Assembly: GCA_900471515.1 (NCBI GenBank)
Contig: UCFC01000010.1
Span: forward strand, 124,001-188,000
Source: Hyphomicrobiales bacterium
GTDB taxonomy: Bacteria; Pseudomonadota; Alphaproteobacteria; Rhizobiales; Rhizobiaceae
DNA: 64,000 nucleotides
Direction of reading: 5' to 3'
The translations under genes and the position numbers were made by a program. The notes beneath the pieces are model-generated. The model searched no databases. It had not been told where the DNA came from and saw nothing but the letters and a program-made list of their open reading frames with translations. Positions 38,991 to 48,841 of this stretch are shown one piece after another; positions within the stretch are counted from its first letter, which is position 1; every line of letters begins with the position of its first letter.

Positions 38991-39811
38991 GCCGCCGCCA
39001 GTTCTACACCGGGATTGCTGCACTGGCCGCCTGCGGCGTGATTTTCGTCATGCCTTTCCTCTTCATCTTCATTACCGCCGCCAAGACGAAACAGGATGCG
39101 GCCGCGCTGAAATTCAGCTGGCCGGTCGAATGGCAGCTCTGGCAGAATTTCATGGAGGTTGTGCAGACCCGCAACTACATGCTGCTGCTCGCCTATTTCA
39201 ATTCGACCGTCATCACGGTAGCCGCCGTCACCCTCCTGGTGCTGTTCGGTGCCATGGTCGGCTATGTGCTGCAACGCCGCCCATCGCGCTGGAACACACT
39301 CATCTACGGCTGCGTGCTCGCTGGCCTGATGATCCCGCCGGCCGTAGTGCCGACCATCTGGGTGCTGCAAGTGCTCGGCCTCTTCAAGAGCCTGTCCGGC
39401 ATGGTGCTGATCCAGGTCGCCTATGGTCTCGGCTTCACTGTTCTGCTGTTTCGCAGCTTCATCGCAACCATTCCGCGGGATCTCGACGAGGCTGCCATCA
39501 TCGACGGCGCAAAGCCGTTCCAGATCTTCTTTCGCGTCATCCTGCCGCTTCTGAAGCCTGTCACCGTCACTGTCATCGTCGTCCAGTCGATTGCCATCTT
39601 CAACGATTTCACCAACCCGCTCTACTATCTGCCGGGCCGGGAAAACGTCACGGTGCAGCTGACGCTCTACAATTTCCAGGGCCAGTTCCAGACCCAGTTC
39701 AACCTGCTGTTCATGAACATTCTGCTGGTGACTATTCCGCCCCTGATCGTCTTCATCTTCTTCAACCGGCAGATCGTTGCAGGCATGACCGCCGGCGCAG
39801 TCAAAGGATAA
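38987..39811 (+). CDS. Sugar ABC transporter permease (MalG/UgpE type)
   Basis: A 274-residue inner-membrane permease with six predicted helices. The EAA loop is DLDEAAIIDGAKPFQIFFRV, and the C-terminus ends FFNRQIVAGMTAGAVKG, the usual MalG-type tail. It overlaps the preceding permease by four bases and is three bases from the ATPase gene, so it is mid-operon. It is the second half of the rhamnoside importer channel. Confidence 0.94.
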   Translation: MSRRQFYTGIAALAACGVIFVMPFLFIFITAAKTKQDAAALKFSWPVEWQLWQNFMEVVQTRNYMLLLAYFNSTVITVAAVTLLVLFGAMVGYVLQRRPSRWNTLIYGCVLAGLMIPPAVVPTIWVLQVLGLFKSLSGMVLIQVAYGLGFTVLLFRSFIATIPRDLDEAAIIDGAKPFQIFFRVILPLLKPVTVTVIVVQSIAIFNDFTNPLYYLPGRENVTVQLTLYNFQGQFQTQFNLLFMNILLVTIPPLIVFIFFNRQIVAGMTAGAVKG

Positions 39812-39814
39812 GCC

Positions 39815-40795
39815 ATGACATCAGTTGTTCTCGAGAGTGTCCGCAAGAGCTTTGGCAGCCTGGAGGTCATGAAGGGTATCGACCTCACCGTCGAGCCGGG
39901 CGAGTTCTGCGTCTTCGTCGGCCCGTCCGGCTGCGGGAAATCGACCCTGCTGCGCATCATCTCCGGATTGGAGACGACGACATCCGGGCAGGTTTTCATC
40001 GACGGCAAGGACGTCACCGATGCCGAGCCCTCCGAGCGCGGCATCGCCATGGTTTTCCAGTCCTATGCGCTTTATCCGCATCTCACCGTCGCAGAAAACA
40101 TCGGCTTCGGCCTGTCGCTTGCCAGACGCCCCAAGGCCGAAATCACCGAGAGGGTGAAGCAGACCGCCGATATCCTGCAGCTTTCGCACCTGCTCGACCG
40201 CAAGCCGAAGGCACTGTCGGGCGGCCAGCGCCAGCGCGTCGCAATCGGCCGAGCCATCATCCGCAACCCGAAAGTCTTCCTGTTCGACGAGCCGCTGTCG
40301 AACCTCGATGCGTCTCTGCGCTCGCAGATGCGCATCGAATTGACCGACCTTCATGCCAAGCTCGGCGCCACCATGATCTACGTCACCCACGACCAGGTGG
40401 AAGCGATGACGATGGCCGACAAGATCGTCGTTCTGAACGGCGGAGCAATCGAGCAGGTCGGCTCGCCGATGGCGCTTTACAACAATCCCGCCACCCCATT
40501 CGTCGCCGGCTTCATCAGTTCGCCGAAGATGAACCTGTTCGAGGGAGAGATTGCCGCGCGGGAAGGCTGCCGGATCTATGGCATCCGGCCCGAACATGTC
40601 GCGCTCTCGTCGAGCGAAGGAAAATGGCAGGGCAAGATACGACATATCGAGCGGCTCGGCGCCGATACGGTAGTCTATCTCGACGTACCGGAATTGCAGA
40701 CGCTCGTCGTTCGCACGGACGGCGATCGGCCGGTCAGGATCGGCGAAACGCAATTCGCCTCGCCGCTTGCGGGTAAGGAACACAGGTTCACCTGA
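39815..40795 (+). CDS. Sugar ABC transporter ATPase (MalK/UgpC type)
   Basis: A 326-residue ATPase of the MalK/UgpC group. Walker A is GPSGCGKST (about 38), signature [15 protein letters not shown], Walker [14 protein letters not shown], with the H-loop in [13 protein letters not shown]-terminal regulatory (TOBE) domain follows, containing [11 protein letters not shown], but it is 30-40 residues shorter than is common for this family. It energises the permeases immediately upstream. It ends three bases from the convergent acylphosphatase gene. Confidence 0.94.
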   Translation: MTSVVLESVRKSFGSLEVMKGIDLTVEPGEFCVFVGPSGCGKSTLLRIISGLETTTSGQVFIDGKDVTDAEPSERGIAMVFQSYALYPHLTVAENIGFGLSLARRPKAEITERVKQTADILQLSHLLDRKPKALSGGQRQRVAIGRAIIRNPKVFLFDEPLSNLDASLRSQMRIELTDLHAKLGATMIYVTHDQVEAMTMADKIVVLNGGAIEQVGSPMALYNNPATPFVAGFISSPKMNLFEGEIAAREGCRIYGIRPEHVALSSSEGKWQGKIRHIERLGADTVVYLDVPELQTLVVRTDGDRPVRIGETQFASPLAGKEHRFT

Positions 40796-40798
40796 TCT

Positions 40799-41083
40799 CT
40801 ATCGGACGATGCGAAAATCGCCCGGCACCTCGTCGAGAGTGGCCTCCTCCGCCTTCACGTCCGACACCGAAGAGCCGGCGGGTCCGCTCCAGAAACGCTC
40901 GAGCATTGAGCCGGTGGCGCTTTGAGAACCGACGATCAGGGCGCTGACCGAGCCGTCGGCTTCATTGCGCACCCAGCCCGTCAGGCCAAGCTGCAGCGCC
41001 TGGCCGCGGGTCCAGGCGCGATAGCCGACGCCCTGCACCCCACCGGTGATACGCACACGAAAAGCATCCTGGGTTTCGGTCAT
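40799..41083 (-). CDS. acyP: Acylphosphatase
   Basis: A 94-residue acylphosphatase, which hydrolyses acyl phosphates such as acetyl phosphate or carbamoyl phosphate. The active-site block is VRITGGVQGVGYRAWTRGQA, with the phosphate-binding loop and catalytic Arg at R22, and the later GWVRNEADGSV with the essential Asn. ATG 41083 (MTETQDAFRVRI) fits family length; the open frame runs 42 codons upstream without family similarity. It stands alone between two sugar operons. Confidence 0.92.
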   Translation of the reverse strand: MTETQDAFRVRITGGVQGVGYRAWTRGQALQLGLTGWVRNEADGSVSALIVGSQSATGSMLERFWSGPAGSSVSDVKAEEATLDEVPGDFRIVR

Positions 41084-41205
41084 CTGAATCCGTCTCCGAC
41101 AACCAATGATGATGGTGCTGCCAGCGCTGATTGCAAGGGTCGTGTTGTACCGCCGGCCATGCCGGGCGTCGCCAGACGTTTTCATCTGGCAGATTCGGAG
41201 CTGTC

Positions 41206-42114
41206 TCAACCCGTGGCGGAGATAGTGCCGATCACCGAGCGCATATCCCGCCGAAAGTCGGATGGCGACATGCCGGCAATGTTGCGGAAGGACTTGTTGA
41301 AGGCACTGATCGAGCCGAAGCCGCTATCCATCGCGATCTGGAGCACGTTCGCCCCCTCGCCCATCAACTGTGCCTGGGCATGCGAAAGACGCAACAGATT
41401 GATATATTTGCTGATCGTCATGCCCGTCGTCTTCTTGAACAGGTTCATCGCATATTTCGGATGAAGATCGACCGCGCGGGCGATTTCGGCCGTATCGATA
41501 TCCTGCAGGAAGTTGCTCGCGATAAAATCGCACATGCGCGCGACACTGCGGGAAAGATGCGAATTGGGCTGTTCGAGCTCTTCGACGCTGATGCCCGGCA
41601 CCATGAGATATGACTCGAGCGCTATGCGTTCGATGCGCAGAAGCAATTCGTCGACGGCGTGCTGCGTCTTCCTGACATCATTGGATCTGGCGTAGTCATA
41701 CCAGCGCGGGAAATTAGCCTCGTCGGCCGCATCGGTGGCCGATGTCAGCAGGATTTCTCCCTTCATCAGACGTGTGCCTATGGCCGGAGGCAGGCGCATC
41801 CTGAAGAAATAGACGAGCGGCAGGTGCGCGCCGGCATAAAGAGAATCATCCGAGGATTCGTCCATCTGATGCGGCTGCCCTCCCCAGAAAAGGCACATCT
41901 GGCCGGCCTTGAGGGTAATGTCATGGTCATTCATGCGGTAATGAACGCTGCCGCGCATGATGTAGTTGACCTCCACCTGCGCATGCCAGTGCGGCATCGC
42001 CATGACCGGAGGATGGGCATAGAACATCTGCAGCGCCATCGGCATGCCTTCAATCGTGCTGGCACCGGGCTGGTAAACAGGTTTGCCGACGACCTTACTT
42101 TCCGCCAATTCCAT
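41206..42114 (-). CDS. AraC-family transcriptional regulator
   Basis: A 302-residue regulator with an N-terminal cupin sensor (PHWHAQVEVNYIMRGSVHYR) and a C-terminal pair of helix-turn-helix motifs (DIDTAEIARAVDLHPKYAMN then FGSISAFNKSFRNIAGMSPS). AAGGG precedes ATG 42114. It is divergent from the sugar importer operon at 42200-48385, 85 bases away, so it is the likely activator of that operon. The effector is probably the imported sugar. Confidence 0.93.
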   Translation of the reverse strand: MELAESKVVGKPVYQPGASTIEGMPMALQMFYAHPPVMAMPHWHAQVEVNYIMRGSVHYRMNDHDITLKAGQMCLFWGGQPHQMDESSDDSLYAGAHLPLVYFFRMRLPPAIGTRLMKGEILLTSATDAADEANFPRWYDYARSNDVRKTQHAVDELLLRIERIALESYLMVPGISVEELEQPNSHLSRSVARMCDFIASNFLQDIDTAEIARAVDLHPKYAMNLFKKTTGMTISKYINLLRLSHAQAQLMGEGANVLQIAMDSGFGSISAFNKSFRNIAGMSPSDFRRDMRSVIGTISATG

Positions 42115-42199
42115 ATTCCCTTTTTATGAGACAGCCGTTCCCTCCGCGCTAGATTAGCCATGTTCGCTCAGCGACGGCAATTGAAAAGGGAGGATTTTC

Positions 42200-43474
42200 A
42201 TGCGCTCTAAACTCATCACCGCAACGACAGCGCTCGTGCTGCTTGCATCCGGATCTGCCTATGCGCAATCCGCTACGCTAACCGTCTGGAGCTGGAACGT
42301 CGCAGCTTCCGCTCTCAAATCAACGCTCGAAGGCTTCAACAAGCAGTTCCCCGACATCAAGGTCGATGTCCAGGATCTCGGCAATCAGCAGGTCTTCGAC
42401 AAGACGCTTGCCGCCTGCGCCGCCGGCGGCGACGGACTTCCCGATATCGTAACGATCGAGAATTTCGAGGCGGAAATCTTCTGGAGCCGCTTCCCGGATT
42501 GCTTCGCCAATCTGAAGGACCTTGGCTATACCGCCGACATGCAGGCCAAATTCCCCGATTTCAAGCGCACCGAACTTGAGATCGGCGACGTTGCCTATGC
42601 CATGCCCTGGGATTCCGGCCCGGTCGCCGTCTTCTATCGTCGCGACTACTATGAAAAGGCGGGCGTCGATCCGAAGTCGATCGCAACCTGGGACGATTTC
42701 ATTGCCGCCGGCAAGAAGGTATCGGAAGCCAATCCCGGTGTCGTGATGGGCCAGGCCGATTTCAACGGCGACAGCGAATGGTTCCGCATGCTCGCCAATG
42801 AACAGGGCTGCGGCTACTTCTCGACCGACGGCCAATCGATCACCATCAACCAGCCTGCCTGCGTCCAGACGCTGGAGAAGGTCAAGGCGATGAAGGATGC
42901 CGGCACGCTGACGGCGGCAAACTGGGACGAGAAGATCTCCTCCAACACCGCCGGCAAGGTCGCAAGCCAGGTCTACGGCGGCTGGTACGAAGGCACGATC
43001 CGCTCCGGCTCGCCCGATCTGTCCGGCAAGTGGGGCGTTTATCCCATGCCCGGCATGACGGCAGACAGCCCGCATGCGGCCAATCTCGGCGGCTCTTCGC
43101 TTGCCATCAACGCCAATTCGCAAAACAAGGAAGCGGCCTTCAAATATCTGACCTATGCACTCACCACCAATGAGGGCCAGGTCACGATGCTGAAATCGTT
43201 CGGCCTCGTGCCGTCACTGCTGTCGGCCGTGCAGGATCCCTTCGTCAACGAGCCGCAGCCCTATTGGGACGGCCAGAAGATCTGGGCCGACATCCTCGCC
43301 ACCCTGCCGAAGATCGTGCCGAGCCGCGGCACGGCCTTCCAGACGGATGCCGATGCCATCTACAAGACGACGCAGACGAAATACCTCGCCGGCGGTTATC
43401 CCGATGCGAAGGCGGCCCTCGACGATGCCGCCAACCAGATCGCCTCGGCAACCGGTCTTCCGATCGCACAGTGA
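42200..43474 (+). CDS. Sugar ABC transporter substrate-binding protein (family 1)
   Basis: A 424-residue periplasmic family 1 binding protein. The signal peptide (KLITATTALVLLASGSAYAQ) is cleaved near residue 23. The mature part begins SATLTVWSWNVAASALK and includes YAMPWDSGPVAVFYRRDYYE, the hinge segment of the family. GGGAGG lies about six bases before the ATG. It is the first gene of the second sugar operon and is followed by a strong hairpin. The sugar is unknown. Confidence 0.94.
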   Translation: MRSKLITATTALVLLASGSAYAQSATLTVWSWNVAASALKSTLEGFNKQFPDIKVDVQDLGNQQVFDKTLAACAAGGDGLPDIVTIENFEAEIFWSRFPDCFANLKDLGYTADMQAKFPDFKRTELEIGDVAYAMPWDSGPVAVFYRRDYYEKAGVDPKSIATWDDFIAAGKKVSEANPGVVMGQADFNGDSEWFRMLANEQGCGYFSTDGQSITINQPACVQTLEKVKAMKDAGTLTAANWDEKISSNTAGKVASQVYGGWYEGTIRSGSPDLSGKWGVYPMPGMTADSPHAANLGGSSLAINANSQNKEAAFKYLTYALTTNEGQVTMLKSFGLVPSLLSAVQDPFVNEPQPYWDGQKIWADILATLPKIVPSRGTAFQTDADAIYKTTQTKYLAGGYPDAKAALDDAANQIASATGLPIAQ

Positions 43475-43481
43475 ATGACAG

Positions 43482-43503
43482 GCCGGGCGCCAAAGCGCCC
43501 GGC
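43482..43503 (+). terminator. Intercistronic hairpin after binding-protein gene
   Basis: GCCGGGCGC and GCGCCCGGC form a perfect 9-bp stem with loop CAAA, eight bases after the binding-protein stop, followed by TTCGCTT. It is a strong mRNA-stabilising or partly terminating element, like those at 8675 and 38077. Confidence 0.6.
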
Positions 43504-43554
43504 TTCGCTTGCCGCGGGAGGCGGCCGGCACATTCGTTTTGGTAAGGAGGTACC

Positions 43555-44415
43555 ATGCCGATCAGAAACCGGAGCGCCTATGCGTTCCTTGCGCCCTATC
43601 TTCTGGTCTTCGCCGCCTTCTGGGTCTGGCCAATCATCAATTCGTTCCTGATCTCGTTCCAGAATACGCGCATCAATCCGTGGAAATTCAGCCTTCAGGC
43701 CAATTGGGGGCGCCTTTTTTCCGACCCTGCCTTCTACAACGCCGTCTATAACACGCTCATCATCCTGGTCATCCAGGTTCCCGTCATGATCGCCCTTGCG
43801 ACCGTCATGGCGGTGCTGCTGAACTCGCCGCTTCTGAAAGCGCGCGCGCTGTTCCGCTTTGCCTTCTTCGCGCCTGTCGTCGTTGGCGAGGTTGCCTATG
43901 CCGCCGTCTTCCGGCTGATGTTCAATCTCGATTTCGGCATCGTCAACAAGCTGATCGGCGCAGCCGGCCTGGCACCCGTTTCCTGGTTCGACAATGCCAA
44001 TGCCGCCATGGTCGTCATCATCATCGCCGTTACCTGGCGATGGGCGGGCTACAATGCCATCATCATCCTGGCCGGCCTGCAATCGATCCCCGAAGACGTC
44101 TATGAGGCAGCGACACTCGACCGTGTCAGCAAGCTGCAACAGTTCTTCCACATCACCCTGCCGCTGCTGAAACCGATCATCCTCTTCTGTGTGGTTCTAT
44201 CCGTCATCGGCACGATGCAGCTCTTCGCCGAGCCCTTCCTGATCACCAATCGCGGCGGACCGGGGGGCGGTACGGAGACACTCGGCCTGCTTCTCTATCG
44301 GCAGGGCTTTACATCCTTGAATTTCGGCTACGCCTCAGCGATCGCCTACACGATGGCCGCACTGGCGGTGGCGATCTCGCTTCTCAATCTCTGGGTCGGG
44401 AGGGAACCGAAATGA
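43555..44415 (+). CDS. Sugar ABC transporter permease (MalF type)
   Basis: A 286-residue permease with six predicted membrane helices (first [20 protein letters not shown]). The EAA loop is [27 protein letters not shown] sits four bases before the ATG, the strongest ribosome site in this operon and useful where a hairpin precedes the gene. It overlaps the next gene by four bases. Confidence 0.94.
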   Translation: MPIRNRSAYAFLAPYLLVFAAFWVWPIINSFLISFQNTRINPWKFSLQANWGRLFSDPAFYNAVYNTLIILVIQVPVMIALATVMAVLLNSPLLKARALFRFAFFAPVVVGEVAYAAVFRLMFNLDFGIVNKLIGAAGLAPVSWFDNANAAMVVIIIAVTWRWAGYNAIIILAGLQSIPEDVYEAATLDRVSKLQQFFHITLPLLKPIILFCVVLSVIGTMQLFAEPFLITNRGGPGGGTETLGLLLYRQGFTSLNFGYASAIAYTMAALAVAISLLNLWVGREPK

Positions 44416-45248
44416 GATCCAAATCGCAATCCCTTCTCGTCCGCCAGATCGCCCTGCACGCCTTCCTGCTGCCGCTCGCCATCATCTGGCTCTTTCCGCT
44501 CTGGATGATGTTCGTCTTCTCGACCATGCCCGACTACGGCATCTTCAGCCCGCAAATCGTTCTCTGGCCCTCGACCAACTTCATCGCGAATTTCCAGAAC
44601 CTGCAGGCAGACACGAATTTCGTCGGTGCGATGGTGATCTCCATCGTCGTCGCCACCGTCTATACCACGCTGTCCGTGCTGCTGACCTCCATGGCCGGCT
44701 GGGCGCTCGCCCGCTATCGCTTCGTCGGCCGTTCCTTGGTCATTGCCATCATTCTCGGCACGATCACCCTGCCCTATTTCGTCGTGGTCATTCCGCAGTT
44801 CATCATGGTGGCGCGCGAGTTCAAGCTCGCCAATACCTGGGTTGCCCTCATCGTGCCGCCGCTTTTCAATTCGCTCGGCGTGCTCTTCATGCGCCAGTCC
44901 TTTTCCATGATGCCGAACGACCTTTTCGACGCAGCCCGCGTCGAGGGCGTCAAGGAATGGCAGATCTTCCTGCGCATTGCCTTGCCGCTCGCCCGGCCAA
45001 CCATGGCGGCGCTGGCGATCATCCTCTTCCTCGCCTCCTGGAACAATTACCTCTGGCCGCTGCTGATCAATTCCAAGCCCGGCATGATGACCGCCCCGGT
45101 AGCGCTTGGCGTGCTGATCGGCCTCACCAAGGTATCCTGGGGCGGCATCATGGCCGGGGCGGTGCTTCTGACCGCACCGATCCTCGTCGTCTTCGTGGCC
45201 CTGCAGCGTCACTTCATCGCCGGCATTGCGGCCGGCGCAATCAAATAG
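44412..45248 (+). CDS. Sugar ABC transporter permease (MalG type)
   Basis: A 278-residue permease with six predicted membrane helices. The EAA loop is [20 protein letters not shown] and the tail is [14 protein letters not shown], as in MalG-type subunits. It overlaps the preceding permease by ATGA and is followed 11 bases later by the ATPase. Confidence 0.94.
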   Translation: MRSKSQSLLVRQIALHAFLLPLAIIWLFPLWMMFVFSTMPDYGIFSPQIVLWPSTNFIANFQNLQADTNFVGAMVISIVVATVYTTLSVLLTSMAGWALARYRFVGRSLVIAIILGTITLPYFVVVIPQFIMVAREFKLANTWVALIVPPLFNSLGVLFMRQSFSMMPNDLFDAARVEGVKEWQIFLRIALPLARPTMAALAIILFLASWNNYLWPLLINSKPGMMTAPVALGVLIGLTKVSWGGIMAGAVLLTAPILVVFVALQRHFIAGIAAGAIK

Positions 45249-45259
45249 TCGGGGAGCCC

Positions 45260-46345
45260 ATGGCAGAGCTTTCACTCAACAATATCGTCAAACGCTACGG
45301 CGCATTCGAGATCATCCACGGCGCCAATCTGGACGTGAAGGACGGCGAATTCGTCGTCTTCGTCGGCCCTTCGGGCTGCGGCAAGTCCACGCTTCTGCGC
45401 ATGATCGCCGGCCTCGAGGATATTACCGGCGGCGAATTGAAGATCGGCGGCCGCGTCGTCAACGATGTCGAGCCGGCCGATCGCGGCATCGCCATGGTCT
45501 TTCAGTCCTATGCGCTCTATCCGCATCTGACGGTGGAGGAGAACCTGAGTTTCGGCCTGCGCATGAACGGCAATCCGAAGGCCGATACCGAACGGCGCGT
45601 GCGCCACGTCGCCGAGATCCTGCAGATCACCGAATTGATGAAACGCCGCCCGAAACAGCTGTCCGGCGGCCAGCGCCAGCGTGTCGCGATCGGCCGGGCC
45701 ATCGTGCGCGAACCGCAGGTCTTCCTGTTCGACGAGCCGTTGTCGAATCTCGACGCGGAACTGCGCGTGCAGATGCGCGTCGAAATTTCCCGGCTGCACA
45801 AGCAGCTTGGTACGACGATGATCTATGTCACCCACGACCAGACAGAAGCGATGACGCTTGCCGACAAGATCGTCGTCCTGCGGGCCGGCAATATCGAACA
45901 GATCGGCGCGCCGCTCGACCTTTACGACGATCCGGCCAACCAGTTCGTCGCCGGCTTCGTCGGTTCGCCGAAGATGAATTTCCTGAAGGCCGAAGTGACA
46001 GATGTGCAGGCTGGCAAGACAACGGTCGTGCTGGCCAGCGACAAGACGGTGCGCCTTCAGCTGCCGCTTTCCGATCCGTCTGTCACATCGGGCATGGCTG
46101 TGACGCTCGGCATCCGACCCGAACATTTCGGTGAACCCGGCGAAGGCGAAGCCGACCTGGAGGTCGCCGTCGACGTTGCCGAACACCTCGGCAATACCAG
46201 CTATATCTATGCCAATCTCGGCGGCGACCAGCTCATCATCGAGCGGCCGGAATCCCGCAGCCTCGGCAAGGCCGAGACATTGACGGTCTCGCTGCCTGCG
46301 GCCCGCACCTTCCTGTTCGATGCCGCCGGCAGGCGGCTCCGCTAA
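45260..46345 (+). CDS. Sugar ABC transporter ATPase (UgpC/MsmK type)
   Basis: A 361-residue ATPase. Walker A is GPSGCGKST (about 37), signature [16 protein letters not shown], Walker [15 protein letters not shown]-loop [12 protein letters not shown] full C-terminal regulatory region ([20 protein letters not shown]) follows. ATG 45260 has GGGGAG three bases upstream; a longer frame reading through from upstream is not used. It is closely related to the ATPase at 39815 but longer at the C-terminus. Confidence 0.95.
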   Translation: MAELSLNNIVKRYGAFEIIHGANLDVKDGEFVVFVGPSGCGKSTLLRMIAGLEDITGGELKIGGRVVNDVEPADRGIAMVFQSYALYPHLTVEENLSFGLRMNGNPKADTERRVRHVAEILQITELMKRRPKQLSGGQRQRVAIGRAIVREPQVFLFDEPLSNLDAELRVQMRVEISRLHKQLGTTMIYVTHDQTEAMTLADKIVVLRAGNIEQIGAPLDLYDDPANQFVAGFVGSPKMNFLKAEVTDVQAGKTTVVLASDKTVRLQLPLSDPSVTSGMAVTLGIRPEHFGEPGEGEADLEVAVDVAEHLGNTSYIYANLGGDQLIIERPESRSLGKAETLTVSLPAARTFLFDAAGRRLR

Positions 46346-46381
46346 CGTGATCCCAGGACTGAAAGACGAAAGAGGACAATT

Positions 46382-48385
46382 ATGACGTCAGATAATCCGA
46401 TCCGCTGGGGCATTATCGGCCCCGGCACCATCGCCCGCACCTTTGCCGACGGTGTCGCGCATTCGCGCACCGGCAAACTCGTGGCGATCGCCACCCGCAA
46501 TCCCGACAAGCCTGGCCTTGCCGACGGCTTTCCGGGCGCACGCATCGTCAACGGCTATGAGGCGCTGCTGACGGACAAGGAAGTCGATGCGATCTATATC
46601 GCCACGCCCCATACCGGCCATGCGGAATGGGCGATCAAGGCAATCCGCGCCGGCAAGCATGTGCTGGTGGAAAAGCCGATCGCCCTGTCCGCCTATGATG
46701 CCGAGGCAATCTATTACGAGGCCAAGAAGGCCGGCGTCTTTGCCGGCGAGGCCTTCATGTACCGAGTGCATCCGCAGACCGAGAAGCTGGTCGAACTCAT
46801 CAGGAGCGGCACGATCGGCGAAATCCGCATCATCCGCTCCAGCTTCGGTTTCAGCATGGGCAGCTACAAACCGGAACACCGGCTGTTTGCGAATGAGACG
46901 GCCGGCGGCGGCATCCTCGATGTCGGCGGCTATCCCGTTTCCATGGCCCGGCTGATTGCCGGCACGGCTGCCGGAAAGCCGTTCCTTGAGCCGGAAAAGG
47001 TCGCTGGCGTGGCGCATCTCGGCCAGTCCGGCGTCGATGAATGGGCCTCTGCCGTCCTGAAATTCCCGAACGAGATCATAGCGGAGGTCTCGTGCTCGAT
47101 CATGGCGCAGCAGGACAACGTGCTGCGCATCATCGGCTCTCAGGGCCGCATCGAAGTCAAGGATTTCTGGTTTGCCTCCGGCCACAAGGGCGGCGTCGGC
47201 AAGATCGAAATCTTCAAGGGCGGCGAACAGCAGACGGTCGAGGTCAAGGAGGATCGCTGGCTTTATTCCTTCGAAGCGGATGCGGCCGGTGACGCGATCC
47301 GCGCCGGCGAGCAGGAATTCCGCTCGCCCGGCATGAGCTGGACGGATTCGATCAACAACCTCAAGGTGCTCGACCAGTGGCGCGCCTCGGTCGGCCTCGA
47401 ATATGGCGTCGAGAAGGCCGCCGGGCGTACCCTGAACATCGCCGGCGGCACTGTCCGGCGCGGTAACTCCATTCCCCAGCGTCGGATCCCCGGCATTTCC
47501 AAGCCGGCTTCGGTCGTCACCCTCGGCTTCGAATTTTTCCCGAATTTCGCGTCCGCCTCACTGACGCTCGATACTTTCTATGAAGCCGGCGGCAATGTCT
47601 TCGATACGGCCTTCGTCTATGGCGGCGGCAAGACGGAAAGCATCTTTGGCGACTGGCATACGAGCCGAAAGGTGCCCCGCGAAGAGATCGTGCTGATCGG
47701 CAAGGGCGCCCATTCGCCGCTCTGCTATCCCGACATTATCGGCAAGCAGCTCGACCAGTCTCTCAATCGCCTCAAGACCGACTATGTCGATATCTATTTC
47801 ATGCATCGCGACAATACCGACGTGCCGGTCGGCGAATTCGTCGATGCCATGGATGCGGAAGTCAAACGCGGCCGCATTCGCGGCATCTTCGGTGGCTCCA
47901 ACTGGACGCGGGCGCGCTTCGACGAGGCGATCGCCTATGCGAAGAAGAACGGCAGGGCGGCGCCTGCCGCCCTTTCCAACAACTTCTCGCTCGCCGAAAT
48001 GCTCGATCCGATCTGGGCCGGCTGCGTTGCCGCCTCGGACGACGAGTGGAAGAAGTGGCTGAACGAAAAGCAGATCCCGAACTTCGCCTGGTCGAGCCAG
48101 GGCCGCGGCTTCTTCACCGACCGGGCCGGCCGCGACAAGCGCGACGACGAGGAGATCGTGCGTTGCTGGTATTCGGATCGCAATTTCGAGCGGCGTGACA
48201 GGGCGATCGAACTCGCCAGGAAACTCGGCCGGCATCCGATCCATATCGCGCTGGCCTATGTCGTTGCTCAGCCCTTCCCTGTCATTCCGCTGATCGGGCC
48301 GCGCACGATCGCCGAACTGGAAGACAGCCTTTCGGCATTGGACATCAAGCTCACGCCCGAACAGGTGAAGTGGCTGGAGGCCTGA
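46382..48385 (+). CDS. Gfo/Idh/MocA oxidoreductase fused to an aldo/keto reductase
   Basis: A 667-residue fusion of two NAD(P)-dependent sugar enzymes. Residues 1-340 are a Gfo/Idh/MocA oxidoreductase: Rossmann start IRWGIIGPGTIARTFADGV (about 7-25), catalytic lysine motif VLVEKPIAL (about 94-102) and DVGGYPVSMARL. Residues about 370-667 are an aldo/keto reductase with its tetrad in place: Asp and Tyr in FDTAFVYGGGKTESIFG, Lys in IGKGAHSP and His in IYFMHRDN. No frameshift or stop lies between them. It is the last gene of the importer operon, 36 bases after the ATPase, with GAGG upstream. Two coupled redox steps on the imported sugar are the likely role. Confidence 0.9.
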   Translation: MTSDNPIRWGIIGPGTIARTFADGVAHSRTGKLVAIATRNPDKPGLADGFPGARIVNGYEALLTDKEVDAIYIATPHTGHAEWAIKAIRAGKHVLVEKPIALSAYDAEAIYYEAKKAGVFAGEAFMYRVHPQTEKLVELIRSGTIGEIRIIRSSFGFSMGSYKPEHRLFANETAGGGILDVGGYPVSMARLIAGTAAGKPFLEPEKVAGVAHLGQSGVDEWASAVLKFPNEIIAEVSCSIMAQQDNVLRIIGSQGRIEVKDFWFASGHKGGVGKIEIFKGGEQQTVEVKEDRWLYSFEADAAGDAIRAGEQEFRSPGMSWTDSINNLKVLDQWRASVGLEYGVEKAAGRTLNIAGGTVRRGNSIPQRRIPGISKPASVVTLGFEFFPNFASASLTLDTFYEAGGNVFDTAFVYGGGKTESIFGDWHTSRKVPREEIVLIGKGAHSPLCYPDIIGKQLDQSLNRLKTDYVDIYFMHRDNTDVPVGEFVDAMDAEVKRGRIRGIFGGSNWTRARFDEAIAYAKKNGRAAPAALSNNFSLAEMLDPIWAGCVAASDDEWKKWLNEKQIPNFAWSSQGRGFFTDRAGRDKRDDEEIVRCWYSDRNFERRDRAIELARKLGRHPIHIALAYVVAQPFPVIPLIGPRTIAELEDSLSALDIKLTPEQVKWLEA

Positions 48386-48414
48386 TCGCCCCTCCCGGAG
48401 AGCCCATGACGACA

Positions 48415-48448
48415 AGCGGCGGGCCCGAGTGCCTGCCGCTCTTCTTTT
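48415..48448 (+). terminator. Operon terminator after the oxidoreductase fusion
   Basis: AGCGGCGGGC (48415-48424) and GCCTGCCGCT (48431-48440) form a 10-bp stem with one G-T pair and a 6-base loop, followed by CTTCTTTT. This is a good intrinsic terminator, 29 bases after the stop of the fusion gene. Confidence 0.7.
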
Positions 48449-48556
48449 GCGCGACAACGCGGCGGCCGGCGGCAACTAATCGGCCGGTGTTGCATTCTGG
48501 CCATTGCCCTCAACCATAGGTCATCTAGTGTAGGATCGCACCAGGGGAGAAAGGCG

Positions 48557-48775
48557 ATGACAAGAACGGTTTGGCCGAAGGAAGCGCTGACCTCGGAGAC
48601 GATGAATTTTCTCGACGGCCTTCACCGGGAGTGGTGCTCGGCGGCGCGTTGCAGGCGTGACAGCGATCTCGGGATGGCAAAGGCGAAAGCGCTGGTCGAC
48701 TGGTTCGAATTCGGCGTGCGGGATCGCGAGGAATTGCTGGGCCTGTTATCGGACGATTTTTCCGGCGCCGCCTGA
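48557..48775 (+). CDS. Small uncharacterised protein (72 aa)
   Basis: ATG 48557 follows GGGGAGAAAGGCG, a clear ribosome site. The 72-residue product (LDGLHREWCSAARCRRDSDL then GMAKAKALVDWFEFGVRDRE, ending LLSDDFSGAA) is soluble and helical. I do not recognise a named family. The pattern of a short two-cysteine helical protein is common among rhizobial orphan genes. It is monocistronic or co-transcribed with 48842. Confidence 0.65.
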   Translation: MTRTVWPKEALTSETMNFLDGLHREWCSAARCRRDSDLGMAKAKALVDWFEFGVRDREELLGLLSDDFSGAA

Positions 48776-48841
48776 GGCGCCCCACTTGTTTTTGCCGTAT
48801 TGGCTCTACCTCATTCTGGACGATATCAGGAGGAGACGCCC

